In this document: piece by piece, positions 1 to 9,863 of the stretch | Layout of the letters: every line of letters begins with the position of its first letter | Numbering within the stretch: position 1 is the stretch's first letter | Made by a program: the position numbers and the translations under genes | Notes under the pieces: model-generated | Seen by the model: only the letters and a program-made list of their open reading frames with translations | Told to the model about the DNA's origin: nothing | Databases searched by the model: none | DNA from: Morinoia aosen | Lineage: Eukaryota > Arthropoda > Malacostraca > Amphipoda > Talitridae | Assembly: GCA_030386875.1 (NCBI GenBank) | Contig: CM059556.1 | Location: 40,154,964 to 40,218,963 of the forward strand | Direction: 5' to 3' | DNA length: 64,000 bases

Positions 1-304
1 GCGCTCCCAGGGGGAATATGTGAGGGCCCGAGCTAAAGTTAGGTAGGCTTCCTTTTTGTTGTAATAAAATAGGTTTTTGCTTTGTTACGGACCATCTTTT
101 TTCGGTTCACTGCTGTCCTGTTTTTCAGCACCTACTACTTTCTTTTTCAACTTTTTTCTTGTTTCATGAACTTCTTTCTTAGCTTACTGTTTCTGTGCAC
201 CTTGTGCATAGATTCCGCGTACCCTCAACTCCATACTAAATGGTGCCTTCTTCTTTCCTCTCTTGGAACATCTTTGCCGTGGTTAAGGGAGGCTAAAACT
301 TTCT

Positions 305-336
<32 letters not shown>
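1..336 (+). mobile_element. Short retroposon (SINE-like) copy 1, cut by the window start
   Basis: This is a member of the abundant ~360-bp family seen throughout the window. It lacks about the first 45 bp of the consensus because the window begins inside it, at the GCGCTCCCAGGGGG segment. It ends in a run of TAA triplets. An 89-residue reading frame runs through it, but the same frame recurs in other copies only because the repeat is conserved. I see no protein function. Confidence 0.85.
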
Positions 337-534
337 TGTGAATTGCTTTAAATGAATTGAATATTAATATTTCAAGAAACTCTGTGTAATGATAATTATA
401 ATTTCAAATGAGATAAGATAAGCAAAATCGCAAGAATTGAAATTTGACAGAGATCCACATGTTTTGAAAATCATTTTAGCAAGGCCCTCTCAGTATACGG
501 AGCGAGTCACATTTCTTGCTTAACCCATTCTCAA
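337..534. other. Intervening sequence, nothing recognised
   Basis: This is AT-rich sequence between a retroposon tail and a minisatellite. I see no gene, RNA or transposon end. Confidence 0.5.
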
Positions 535-1085
535 GTGTAGCCAATATTGTATCCTCGTTCTACAGTTCAGCCAATATCATTTCCTCATTCTACAGTTCAG
601 CCAATATCATTTCCTCGTTCTACAGTTCAGCCAATATCATTTCCTCGTTCTACAGTTCAGCCAATATCATTTCCTCGTTCTACAGTTCAGCAAATATCAT
701 TTCCTCGTTCTACAGTTCAGCCAATATCATTTCCTCGTTCTACAGTTCAGCCAATATCATTTCCTCGTTCTACAGTTCAGCCAATATCATTTCCTCGTTC
801 TACAGTTCAGCCAATATCATTTCCTCGTTCTACAGTTCAGCCAATATCATTTCCTCGTTCTACAGTTCAGCCAATATCATTTCCTCGTTCTACAGTTCAG
901 CCAATATCATTTCTTCGTTCTACATGCAGTGCAGCCAATACCATTTCCTCATTCTATGTTGCAGCCAATATCATTTCCTCGTTCTACAGAGTGGCCAATA
1001 TCATTTCCTCGTTCTACATGCAGTGCAGCCAATACCATTTCCTCGTTCTACATGCAGTGCAGCCAATACCATTTCCGTATTCGTT
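535..1085. repeat. 30-bp minisatellite
   Basis: About 18 tandem units of 30 bp carry the core CCAATATCATTTCCTCGTTC followed by TACAGTTCAG. Units 2 to 13 are almost identical. The last units are diverged and gain a TGCAG insertion. Because 30 is divisible by three, several frames stay open across it, giving long meaningless reading frames with repeated NIISSFYSSA. Confidence 0.95.
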
Positions 1086-1230
1086 CAACCTTCATGAATA
1101 TACACTGCACAAATTACCATTAACTAGAATGATGAGTCGCACGTAAGACCGTGAGCTGGGTAGGCCTACCCCACAAAGAATGATTCACAGCCTATCAAGA
1201 CGCACAAGATAGTGATGACTTGGTGGGACT

Positions 1231-2128
1231 TCCTCTTTGTTCCGATTTGTGTCGTCATTGTTCCGATTGACGTCTCCTGTGTTCCGATTGACGTTTCCTG
1301 TGTTCCGATTGACGTCTCCTGTGTTCCGCTTGACGTCTCCTTTGTTCCGATTGACGTCTCCTTTGTTCCGATTGACGTCTCCTTTGTTCCGATTGACGTC
1401 TCCTTTGTTCCGATTGACGTCTCCTTTGTTCCGATTGACGTCTCCTTTGTTCCGATTGACGTCTCCTTTGTTACGCTTGACGTCTCCTTTGTTCCGCTTG
1501 ACGTCTCCTTTGTTCCGCTTGACGTCTCCTTTGTTCCGCTTGACGTCTCCTTTGTTCCGCTTGACGTCTCCTTTGTTCCGCTTGTCGTCTCCTTTGTTCC
1601 GATTGACGTCTCCTTTGTTCCGCTTGACGTCTCCTTTGTTCCGATTGACGTCTCCTTTGTTCCGATTGACGTCTCCTTTGTTCCGCTTGACGTCTCCTTT
1701 GTTCCGCTTGACGTCTCCTTTGTTCCGCTTGACGTCTCCTTTGTTCCGCTTGACGTCTCCTTTGTTCCGCTTGACGTCTCCTTTGTTCCGATTGACGTCT
1801 CCTTTGTTCCGCTTGACGTCTCCTTTGTTCCGCTTGACGTCTCCTTTGTTCCGCTTGACGTCTCCTTTGTTCCGCTTGACGTCTCCTTTGTTCCGCTTGA
1901 CGTCTCCTTTGTTCCGATTGACGTCTCCTTTGTTCCGCTTGACGTCTCCTTTGTTCCGATTGACGTCTCCTTTGTTCCGATTGACGTCTCCTTTGTTCCG
2001 ATTGACGTCTCCTTTGTTCCGATTGACGTCTCCTTTGTTCCGATTGACGTCTCCTTTGTTCCGATTGACGTCTCCTTTGTTCCGATTGACGTCTCGTTTG
2101 TTCCGATTGACGTCTCGTTTGTTCCGAT
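1231..2128. repeat. 21-bp minisatellite, left part (TGACGTC units)
   Basis: About 42 units of 21 bp have the core TTTGTTCCG, then (A/C)TTGACGTCTCC. Each unit holds a GACGTC palindrome. A/C variation at one site alternates in blocks. The array stops exactly at the left end of the LTR retrotransposon and resumes on its far side. All frames are open because 21 is a multiple of three. The apparent proteins (repeats of GTKETS(I/S) or FVP(I/L)DVS) are not believable genes. Confidence 0.95.
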
Positions 2129-2968
2129 TGTTATATTCTTCTTTTCTTTAGAATCCAAATTCTAGGGTTTTCAAATTTTTACGTCTTTTCAAGTCTAATC
2201 TTCAAATCAAAGGAGTTTTTTTCCGAAAGAAAACACGTCTCTTTCAATGTGGCCACATCGTTTTACTTGTTATAATGAAAGATGTACACAAAACATGACA
2301 ATGGGGTAGATGAGACTAGCAAATATTAGAACAATTGCTACGAGGGTCTTACGCAACTTTTGGGTACGCAGCGACGTCGGGGTATGATGATAAGATCTCG
2401 AATTGTACGTTAAAGTCTTTTACGTGAAGATTAATAAGATTAACACAGAGTCAGGGACTAATACGGTGTGCCTACCGTATTCAAGTTAACAAATTAAAGA
2501 AAGCGGCACCGAGAGATCTTTAAGCGACGGAGTTTCGCTCTATAGTGATGATGCCCTAGCCCTCGTCGTACCCTTTAAGTAGACTCGCGCCGTGACCGTT
2601 ACTTCTGGAGCACGCAGCAAAATGCCGCAGCTGAATACCCCTGTCGTCGCTTAGGCCCAGCCGCACTCTCGGGTAGTGCCCGCCGTTGCCATCTGCTGTT
2701 GCCGTCCGCTGCTACGCTGGTGCCATGCTGGTGCCATGCTGGTGCCATGCTGTTGCCACGCTGCCACGCTGGCCCTGGGAGCGCAGGCGTTGCCTCTTTT
2801 TTTTGTAACGGTCGAGCCCTCGCTGGGTAAGCATCGACATCTGGCGCGTTGTATAATGCTGAGCTTTGAGATTTCCTGATAGCAGAGTTCGGTGTAAGCT
2901 CTCACGTCCAACCGCCTTTTACTCTTTTTTGTGGTGAAAACTTAACGGTTCGTACACGGGACACAACA
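2129..2968 (-). repeat. 3' LTR of the gypsy-type element
   Basis: This 840-bp LTR begins TGTTATATTC and ends GGGACACAACA on the plus strand. It is nearly identical to the copy at 9864-11079 once the nested retroposon is removed from that copy. A GC-rich section at about 2640-2800 contains a short run of TGGTGCCATGC repeats. Confidence 0.93.
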
Positions 2969-2990
2969 GAATCCCCCCAACCTATATTAA
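2969..2990 (-). other. Purine-rich tract next to the 3' LTR
   Basis: On the coding strand, GGTTGGGGGGATTC sits directly before the LTR start TGTTGTG. This position and composition match the polypurine tract that primes plus-strand synthesis in LTR elements. Confidence 0.6.
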
Positions 2991-3234
2991 TCAGCATCCT
3001 CCTGGATGTAAAATGGAAGTTTCCGTCTACTGAAGTCACGCATCTGAGATTCGTACTTCATTGCAGGGGCGAAATTAGACAAGCCTCGAGATTTGTGCTT
3101 CTGACGCACTTCTGAATCGAAGATCCTGAACAAGCGATAGCTTACTGTAGTCGTCGGGACGTCCTATTCCAGTTCACCATCGAAGACCTTCTCTCTTGGC
3201 TAATGACGTTCTATCAGAGGCCTTCTGAAGACGT

Positions 3235-3804
3235 TCAAAGGGGTAAAAACCATCCTAATGAAATGTCGAATATGCATTCGATCAGTCTATACTCGACCTC
3301 CTGCGTGTAGTTACTACGGACATATTGCTGTCCAACGGTATCTTCTTTATTTTTTCTTCGCCGTTGTTGAATCCGTGTCTGGCGAAAATATAGATGTTCA
3401 GGGGAAAGTCCAGTCCTTTGTACGAGTGGGTGTACTGTTGCTGCAGATGGGAAGCTGGGTCCGCCTATTGCGTCTGTACAGCTGGGGTCGAGGCATGCCA
3501 GGACAGCTGAGGCGAGCCCTTTAATAGCAAGGTCGTCGCTGACGGCGCGTAGTAGAAACAGCTGGTATGGAGAGCGGTGTTGCCATAGCGTTGGTAGTGT
3601 ACTGTGCGCCTGCACACTGCCCCTGGGTCGCCGCACTGCTGCGCTGTCGAGCGGTGTGTGTGAGTGCTGTGCGCCTGCACACAACTTCCCAGCCGCGGCG
3701 CAGCTGCGGTGGAGAGAGGAGGGTGTGTGCTGCCGCTGCTCAGACCCCAGTCGGCCCAGCATTGCTGTAATCAATCGTTCCACGTTAATCTCAGGCTTTG
3801 ACAA
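3235..3804 (-). CDS. Open frame of unknown function between pol and 3' LTR
   Basis: This is a 189-residue frame in the position where some gypsy-type elements carry an extra gene. I see no signal peptide, transmembrane anchor or envelope motif. The composition is mixed, with a basic stretch (QQRRRKNKE) near residue 145. It may be an accessory frame or a chance opening in a GC-rich segment. There is no family match I can support. Confidence 0.35.
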   Translation of the reverse strand: MSKPEINVERLITAMLGRLGSEQRQHTPSSLHRSCAAAGKLCAGAQHSHTPLDSAAVRRPRGSVQAHSTLPTLWQHRSPYQLFLLRAVSDDLAIKGLASAVLACLDPSCTDAIGGPSFPSAATVHPLVQRTGLSPEHLYFRQTRIQQRRRKNKEDTVGQQYVRSNYTQEVEYRLIECIFDISLGWFLPL

Positions 3805-4498
3805 ATTTTTCTCTCGGATTCCTTTGACTTATCGTAATCAATTGTGTCCATCTACTCATCCCATCTTACCCTTTGTCATTTACAGCCCGGTGTACCATCC
3901 TTCGATAGCATTTTAACTAGAATCTAACGCAATAGGTTCTAAGAAATCCATTTAGAGAATATTATAACTAACGCAAAATAAAATAAATGCAAGGTAAATG
4001 AAATTTATGAGAGATCAAAGTAATCTAACGCAATAAGCTCAAAGAAATCCGTTAGAGAACACAAAATGCATGGTAAATGAAGTTAATGAGAAATACATAA
4101 TATGACATTCCATATCTCGGATAATTAGTGGGCTGTAAAGGAAAGTTCCTACGTATTAGCACGCATTCCTGGGGAAGAGCTATGAAAAGACATACGAACG
4201 GGTTACAAATTTGACATCAAGTAAAATTTTTATCTGATTAGTGAGCATCATCAAGGTAAATACATAAATTGATTTATAAATCGACATTAATCATGTAATA
4301 CATCCTATCTGCATTTCGCTGGAGAAATCATTTAAATTTAAGTCGAAGCACTTATCCTAAAATTGGAATATGAAAGAAACGTTAAACACAAGGGAAATGG
4401 TTAGAAAACATTCTTAATATTAAACATAGTACATCTTTAGAATGAAAAGGAGCAATCATCATCGAAGTTTTTGGGACGTCCTTGCGAGACACAAATAA
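3805..4498. other. AT-rich untranslated part of the retrotransposon
   Basis: This non-coding segment lies between the pol end and the 189-residue frame. It carries a short duplicated motif around TCTAACGCAATA (about 3925 and 4023). No other feature is seen. Confidence 0.5.
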
Positions 4499-7400
4499 TC
4501 ATACATAGTTTGGGCGTCTCGTCCGATTCCTCAGAGAATATCTAGGAATCATTCCTTCATTTCTCTGGCTTGTGCTCGGCACTGTAGGAATGTCGTTCGT
4601 CTCTGCCCCTTGCAGTTCGTCCTTTTCTTCGTCGTTGTTGAAAGGGAAGGCCATGGCGTCGTCAAGATAAGCACGTTTCACACGGTTCAGGTGCACCTTC
4701 TGCTCTTTTCTGTCTGAGTAAAGGCCTTTGATAGTGATGTTATTTCCATGTCTAGAAGTGACTCTATACGGGCCTCTGAACCTCGATGGGAAGGCTCTGT
4801 CCTCGACACGCCCTCCTTCATTCCTCAACATAATAAGGTCCCCAGCTTGGACATCACATTCTTTGGCCGTTCGATTGTAGATCTTCGCCGCAGCTTGCCT
4901 GGCCGCCTCAGAGTTCTTTCTAACAGCAGCAAATGCTTTGGACAGTCGGAGCGAAACTTCTGTTGAATACTCTTGGTCACATGCGTAATTTATGGGCTGC
5001 TCCTTGAAGATGTCGTGGTAAGGAAGGTTAGCATCTCTACCGTAGAACAAGAAGAACGGCGTGTCTTTAATCGCAGTTTGATATGAAGTATTTACCGCGA
5101 GAGTCGCAAAGGCGACGCTCTCGTCCCAGCTAAATTTATCTTCCGCGGCCAGGTGAGAAATTGCAGTTTTCAAGATGCCATTGAGTCTCTCACAGCATCC
5201 ATTTGCCATCGGGTGGTAAGCAGTAGTCGTTTGTGATCTCGCTTTAAGATTCTTGCAGACGTCCTGGAATAACCTATTGGTAAATTCGCTGCCTCTGTCA
5301 CTGACGATCGTATTTGGAGCTGAGAACTTTCCGACGTATTGGACAAAAGCTCTGGTGACAGTATCAGCAGACTTATTTGTAAGGGGGTAAGCATCGACAT
5401 ATCTTGTGAAATGATCCACGATTGTCAGGAGATATTTATTGCCAGCATAACTAACAGGAAGTTCAACAAGGTCAACTGCAACTCTTTCAAGGGGATATGA
5501 AATTTCAGGGAATTTACCTAAGGGAACTTTAAATTGACCTTGCCATCTTGTTCGTTGGCAAGCTAGACATTTCTTTACATAGTCTTTGACGTCACGAATC
5601 TGATTAATCCAGAAGAATTTATCTCTGGCACGTTCAAGAGTTCTCAGGAAACCCATATGAGCGGACAAATCGTTGTCATGGCTCAGCTTTAAAGCTACCT
5701 TAACTAAAGACTTAGGAATGACTATTTGTACATTACTTCTACCGTTTCTGCGTTTCTTTCTCGACAATCTACACAGGACATTGTTCTCATCAATAAAATA
5801 TTCGTCAATGTTTGAAATCTTAGTATCACCCAAGTCATTGCCAGTTAACAAGTTTCTTACACCAGACCAAAGTGAGTCCTTTTCTTGCTCTGAAACAACA
5901 TCATCCAGGCTCAATTGCTTTGCCTCGACGGCAACACTCTTATCACGTTCACTGTACACGGGTGGAGGGCACACGTCGTCGACGGGAACATCTGTCGCAT
6001 TATTATTAGAACAAGGCTTAATTCTAGAAGGAACATCAGCATTAATTTTAGGATCATTCTTATTACTACAGTTGGACTCAGCAGTGTCAACGATAGCGTT
6101 GACGATTCTTTCGGATCTAGACAAATAGTCGGGCAAATGGTGTTGTGCTCCCGGCTTGTACCGAACAGAGAAATTATATTCCTGGAGAAGCAGAGCCCAT
6201 CTTGAAATACGGTGGTTACCTGTTTTATTAGCAAAAATGAACGTTAAGGGACGGTGATCTGTTACTACGACAAATTCATTTAAGTACAGGTACGCATCAT
6301 AATGTTTGATTGAATCGTGGATAGCAAGAGCTTCGAGTTCTGTTGCAGAGTACTTAAGTTCATTTCCTTTTAATTTACGACTATAGTATGCTACTGGCAG
6401 CTCAATGCCGTCATGCATCTGAAGTAATGCTCCACCAATTGCAATGCCCGAGGCATCAGTGTGCAACACAAACTCTCTCTGAAAGTCAGGAAATTTAAGT
6501 ATAGGCGCAGACACAAGTTTATCTTTCAAGTCATCGAAAGCTCGCTGATGGACGTCAGTCCACTTAAATACATTCGCCTTTTTTGTAAGCTCGGTTAGAG
6601 GTGCCGCGATATGAGCATAATTTTTAATGAACTTTCTAAAGAATCCGGTAGAGCCTAAGAATCTCTTCACCTCTTTAACACTCCTAGGTCTCAAAGCATC
6701 CGCTAAAGCTCGCACTTTGTCAGGTCTGGGAGTTAGTCCCTCTGAACTGACTTTGATTCCAAGAAAGGTCACGCTACTCGCAGCAAATTGGCATTTTTTG
6801 AGACTTAGTTTGAAACCTGAAGCAGCCGTTTGAAGCAGCGCCTTATCCAAATGTTCGACATGAGTCTCGAAATTTTTAGAGTAAATAATGATGTCGTCAA
6901 CATAACAGAACAGAAATTTTGAAATGAATGGAGAAAAAGCTATATTAACTGCTCTTTGAAGTGCAGCCGCAGATGTGATAAGACCTTGGGGTGAACGGCA
7001 ATACCTATAACTACCTGTCGGTGTTTTGAAAGCGGTAATATCTCTGCTCTCTGGGGACAGTTCAATCTGATGGTAAGAACTTCTCATATCTAAAGTGGTG
7101 AACAAGTTTGAGCCCTTTAGAGATTCCAAGGTGTCTGTCATATTCGGAATAGGGAAAGAGTCTTTCCTACAAATCTTATTGATAAGTCGGAAGTCAACTA
7201 CGATCCGATGTGAACCATCACTTTTACGTACAGCTAAGATTGGGGAAGACCAAGGCGAAAAACTTGGTTCAATAACTTTTTGCCTGAGCATCTCCTGGAC
7301 ATGCTCTTCAACCAATTGTTTTGTAGCGTGGGGAACTCGATACTGCGGGGTATTTATGGGGGAGTGTCCCTGAACATCTAATCTATGCACAGCATTTCGC

Positions 7401-8401
7401 GCATGACCGATCTCGTCTCCAACCGCGAACGCATTCCTATGATTGTTAATCAAATTTACAAGGGTCGTTCTCTGATCTAAGTTCAAATGGGACAGGTCGA
7501 CATTGTCAATCATTTCATTGAAATCGGGCTCCCGACGTCTCTCTGTGTCATGTATGAGCCTGCTATTCCTAGCCTCGGTTTGTCTATCCTGGTCAGTCTG
7601 GCACTGAGCTGACTCGCTCGCTTGCCCACCGTCCCTGTGCACTACTGCTGCCACCGCATCATAGGCCTTGCGTTGCGGCTGTGCTCGAGCATCACTTTCG
7701 CTTTCGTCTGAGCCATGCTCCGGCTCTTCAATAGCAACATCCAAGGTAGCACAAATTTTATTTCTATGCACAAGAACATTCTTATCATTATAATTTACAA
7801 AAACTACAGGCACGGTACCATCACGGACAGTGGCTAACGTGCGAGGCACTGCTATTCCTTTGCACGTAACGCTCTGTTTTAGAACGACTGTTTTTCCATT
7901 CATGTGCTTGGGAACTCTCAAATAGGAGTGACACAACGTGCCTCCCTCAATAGTCAGATCATGTGACATTCTCGCGACACTGAATGATGCATCCTCAGAT
8001 TGTTTCACAAAATTTACTGAATTAGAAGCAGCAATTGATTGAAATGGGTAAATTTTATCATTAATTCTCACGTGACCTTTCTCATGCTGACTGTATTTTA
8101 TTTCAATACCGAATCTCTTAAGGAAATCTCGGCCTATCAAGACAGCTCCGGGGAAGTAAGAATCTTCCACAATAATAGCGGAATGGCGATACTCAACATC
8201 ACCTAGTTTAAATTTCACGTCAATCGTACCTCGAGTGTGGAGATTATCTCCATTAACAGAACAAAGAACTTTAGTGCATCGTTTAATTCGGGGTGGAGTT
8301 TGGAATAATTTGCTGATTACACAAGATTTCACAAGAGTCACGGAAGAGCCCGAATCAACGAAAGTGGAGCATTTTTTCTGTTCAATATTTAGCAAAATCA
8401 C
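4499..8401 (-). CDS. pol: Gypsy-type Pol polyprotein (protease, RT, RNase H, integrase)
   Basis: The frame has about 1,300 residues and is whole. Visible in order: an aspartic protease with FVDSGSSVTL near residue 15; a reverse transcriptase with VDFRLIN and the catalytic YVDDIIIYS near 500; RNase H with LHTDASGIAIGGALL near 645; an integrase zinc-finger region ending in KKCLACQRTRW; the integrase core with VDLVELP, DRGSEF and CERLNG; and a C-terminal GPYRVTSRHGN module (GPY/F type). No chromodomain is seen. The product copies the element's RNA into DNA and inserts it. The frame begins at a GTG overlapping the gag stop by four bases, so expression probably depends on the bypass typical of gag-pol pairs. 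Codons look uniform along the frame. Confidence 0.93.
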   Translation of the reverse strand: MILLNIEQKKCSTFVDSGSSVTLVKSCVISKLFQTPPRIKRCTKVLCSVNGDNLHTRGTIDVKFKLGDVEYRHSAIIVEDSYFPGAVLIGRDFLKRFGIEIKYSQHEKGHVRINDKIYPFQSIAASNSVNFVKQSEDASFSVARMSHDLTIEGGTLCHSYLRVPKHMNGKTVVLKQSVTCKGIAVPRTLATVRDGTVPVVFVNYNDKNVLVHRNKICATLDVAIEEPEHGSDESESDARAQPQRKAYDAVAAVVHRDGGQASESAQCQTDQDRQTEARNSRLIHDTERRREPDFNEMIDNVDLSHLNLDQRTTLVNLINNHRNAFAVGDEIGHARNAVHRLDVQGHSPINTPQYRVPHATKQLVEEHVQEMLRQKVIEPSFSPWSSPILAVRKSDGSHRIVVDFRLINKICRKDSFPIPNMTDTLESLKGSNLFTTLDMRSSYHQIELSPESRDITAFKTPTGSYRYCRSPQGLITSAAALQRAVNIAFSPFISKFLFCYVDDIIIYSKNFETHVEHLDKALLQTAASGFKLSLKKCQFAASSVTFLGIKVSSEGLTPRPDKVRALADALRPRSVKEVKRFLGSTGFFRKFIKNYAHIAAPLTELTKKANVFKWTDVHQRAFDDLKDKLVSAPILKFPDFQREFVLHTDASGIAIGGALLQMHDGIELPVAYYSRKLKGNELKYSATELEALAIHDSIKHYDAYLYLNEFVVVTDHRPLTFIFANKTGNHRISRWALLLQEYNFSVRYKPGAQHHLPDYLSRSERIVNAIVDTAESNCSNKNDPKINADVPSRIKPCSNNNATDVPVDDVCPPPVYSERDKSVAVEAKQLSLDDVVSEQEKDSLWSGVRNLLTGNDLGDTKISNIDEYFIDENNVLCRLSRKKRRNGRSNVQIVIPKSLVKVALKLSHDNDLSAHMGFLRTLERARDKFFWINQIRDVKDYVKKCLACQRTRWQGQFKVPLGKFPEISYPLERVAVDLVELPVSYAGNKYLLTIVDHFTRYVDAYPLTNKSADTVTRAFVQYVGKFSAPNTIVSDRGSEFTNRLFQDVCKNLKARSQTTTAYHPMANGCCERLNGILKTAISHLAAEDKFSWDESVAFATLAVNTSYQTAIKDTPFFLFYGRDANLPYHDIFKEQPINYACDQEYSTEVSLRLSKAFAAVRKNSEAARQAAAKIYNRTAKECDVQAGDLIMLRNEGGRVEDRAFPSRFRGPYRVTSRHGNNITIKGLYSDRKEQKVHLNRVKRAYLDDAMAFPFNNDEEKDELQGAETNDIPTVPSTSQRNEGMIPRYSLRNRTRRPNYV

Positions 8402-9255
8402 GGGGGAAAAGCTTTTCGGTTGCCGTGGAAGTTTTTTGACTTTACTGCGGCGATGTCACCATTCTGACTCGGATGGCCATTGAATTTGCGTTGATAATTA
8501 TTAAACGGGCGAGCATTTTTGTGTGAAGCACTTTGCCATTTGAATGGATTTTTGGGCTGGTACGCTCGCTTTTGCGGTGAATTGTATTGGTACTTCTCAA
8601 CCACCACATCACTTTCGTGAATTCGCCTCTTCCGGCTCAACATAGTTCTTTCTTCGATCAAAGACTCCTCAATTGACCTCGCTTTGTCTAGGAGTTTTGT
8701 CACACTCTCAGGATCAAAATCATGAGATAATTTTTCACTGATCTTGGGATTCATATTTTTAATGATAGTAGGAATGAGTATCTTTTGTGCTTTGCTATCC
8801 TCGTAGTGCCATTCTGGACCGAACACGTCCTTCCAGCTAGCAAGAACGCGAGTTGCGAAGGCATTCACTGTCTCATCATTCTCTTGATGCAAATTAAATA
8901 GAATTTTGTGGACTGTCTTTCGGTAATTCATGGCTCCCTTGTAAACAGAAACAAGCCAAGTCTTGACATCTTCCAGTGTGATCAATTGGTCGGACTTGAG
9001 AACATAAGAATCCCAAGCCTTCCCAGTAAGAGCATTTTTCAAATAACGACATTGCAAGTCTTTATCATTAGTGTAGATGTCAACTCTGGTCTGAAAGTGT
9101 TTTAAAAATGATGTTACACAGCCTTCACCATTAAATTTAGGCAGTTCAATTGCGTGATTTAAAGTGACAAAACTACTTTGATTGTTCTCATCATTGTTAC
9201 TTTGATTACTTTCATTATCGTCCCCAGCCATGGTTTCAACTGATAATTGGGGCAA
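8398..9255 (-). CDS. gag: Gypsy-type Gag protein
   Basis: The 285-residue frame lies just upstream of pol and overlaps it by four bases. It has an acidic, Asn-rich start; a central capsid-like helical region (for example LPKFNGEG near 39 and VYKGAMNYRKTVHKIL near 105, as in retrotransposon gag domains); and a basic, Asn/Gln-rich tail (from KRAYQPKNPFKW). No CCHC zinc knuckle is visible, so RNA binding would rest on the basic tail. The predicted start is the ATG at 9255; a second ATG eight codons on is possible. It forms the element's intracellular particle (family knowledge). Confidence 0.85.
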   Translation of the reverse strand: MPQLSVETMAGDDNESNQSNNDENNQSSFVTLNHAIELPKFNGEGCVTSFLKHFQTRVDIYTNDKDLQCRYLKNALTGKAWDSYVLKSDQLITLEDVKTWLVSVYKGAMNYRKTVHKILFNLHQENDETVNAFATRVLASWKDVFGPEWHYEDSKAQKILIPTIIKNMNPKISEKLSHDFDPESVTKLLDKARSIEESLIEERTMLSRKRRIHESDVVVEKYQYNSPQKRAYQPKNPFKWQSASHKNARPFNNYQRKFNGHPSQNGDIAAVKSKNFHGNRKAFPP

Positions 9256-9842
9256 AATTGGCGAAGCAAAATAGATTCACAATGAACACTGATAGCAATT
9301 TTAGAGTTTCAAATTAGAAGTTTAAGTGCAATATTTCGTACAATATGTTTCCAAATACACAGACATAATTGAGTTTTTTTGCACAATAAGTTTCCAAATG
9401 CACAGAAATAAATGAATCGTCAATAACATCAACAACAGTAATAGAAAATAGGGTCATAATGGGGATAAAATGGGGTTTTGAATAGGCACAATAATCATAT
9501 TAGAAAGGTAAATGGGTTAAATTACGCAATGGGAATGAGACAATAAATGGGTAAAGCATCAAAATAGTAAATATGGTACAAATTCACACGAAAATTTTCA
9601 GAAATAAATCGATACACTGACACAAAGTGCAAATAATGATAATAAATCACATGGGAAATACACAAGTAAATTAATACAATGACATAAATTATGTGAATAG
9701 AATAGGTACAATGATGAATAAACTTCCTAATGAACAATTATTTGGCCAGTTACGTTAAACATCTAATAATTTTTTTTTTGAATAGGTAGCGTGGAAACAG
9801 CGGTCTCTTGCGGAGATGTTAAGTTTTAATGGGTTATGATCC
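9256..9842. other. Leader region of the retrotransposon
   Basis: This AT-rich untranslated leader lies between the primer-binding region and gag on the minus strand. No gene or embedded element is seen. Confidence 0.55.
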
Positions 9843-9860
9843 CACACTCGCTGCCTACCA
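9843..9860 (-). other. Probable tRNA primer-binding site
   Basis: Three bases after the 5' LTR end (…TATAACA), the coding strand reads TGGTAGGCAGCGAGTG. TGG is the complement of a tRNA CCA end, and the spacing is typical of LTR elements. The matching tRNA was not identified. Confidence 0.65.
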
Positions 9861-9863
9861 TTT

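Noticed and set aside
535-1085. CRISPR-like array of 30-bp direct repeats
   Set aside because: Units are contiguous with no unique spacers, and the surrounding DNA is eukaryotic.
1166-2158. 330-residue and other long repeat-protein genes on both strands
   Set aside because: Open frames on both strands follow from a 21-bp unit without stops. There is no start context, splicing or composition of a real protein.
2651-2911. 86-residue frame repeated at 10762-11022
   Set aside because: Both lie in the two LTRs of the retrotransposon; identity reflects LTR duplication.
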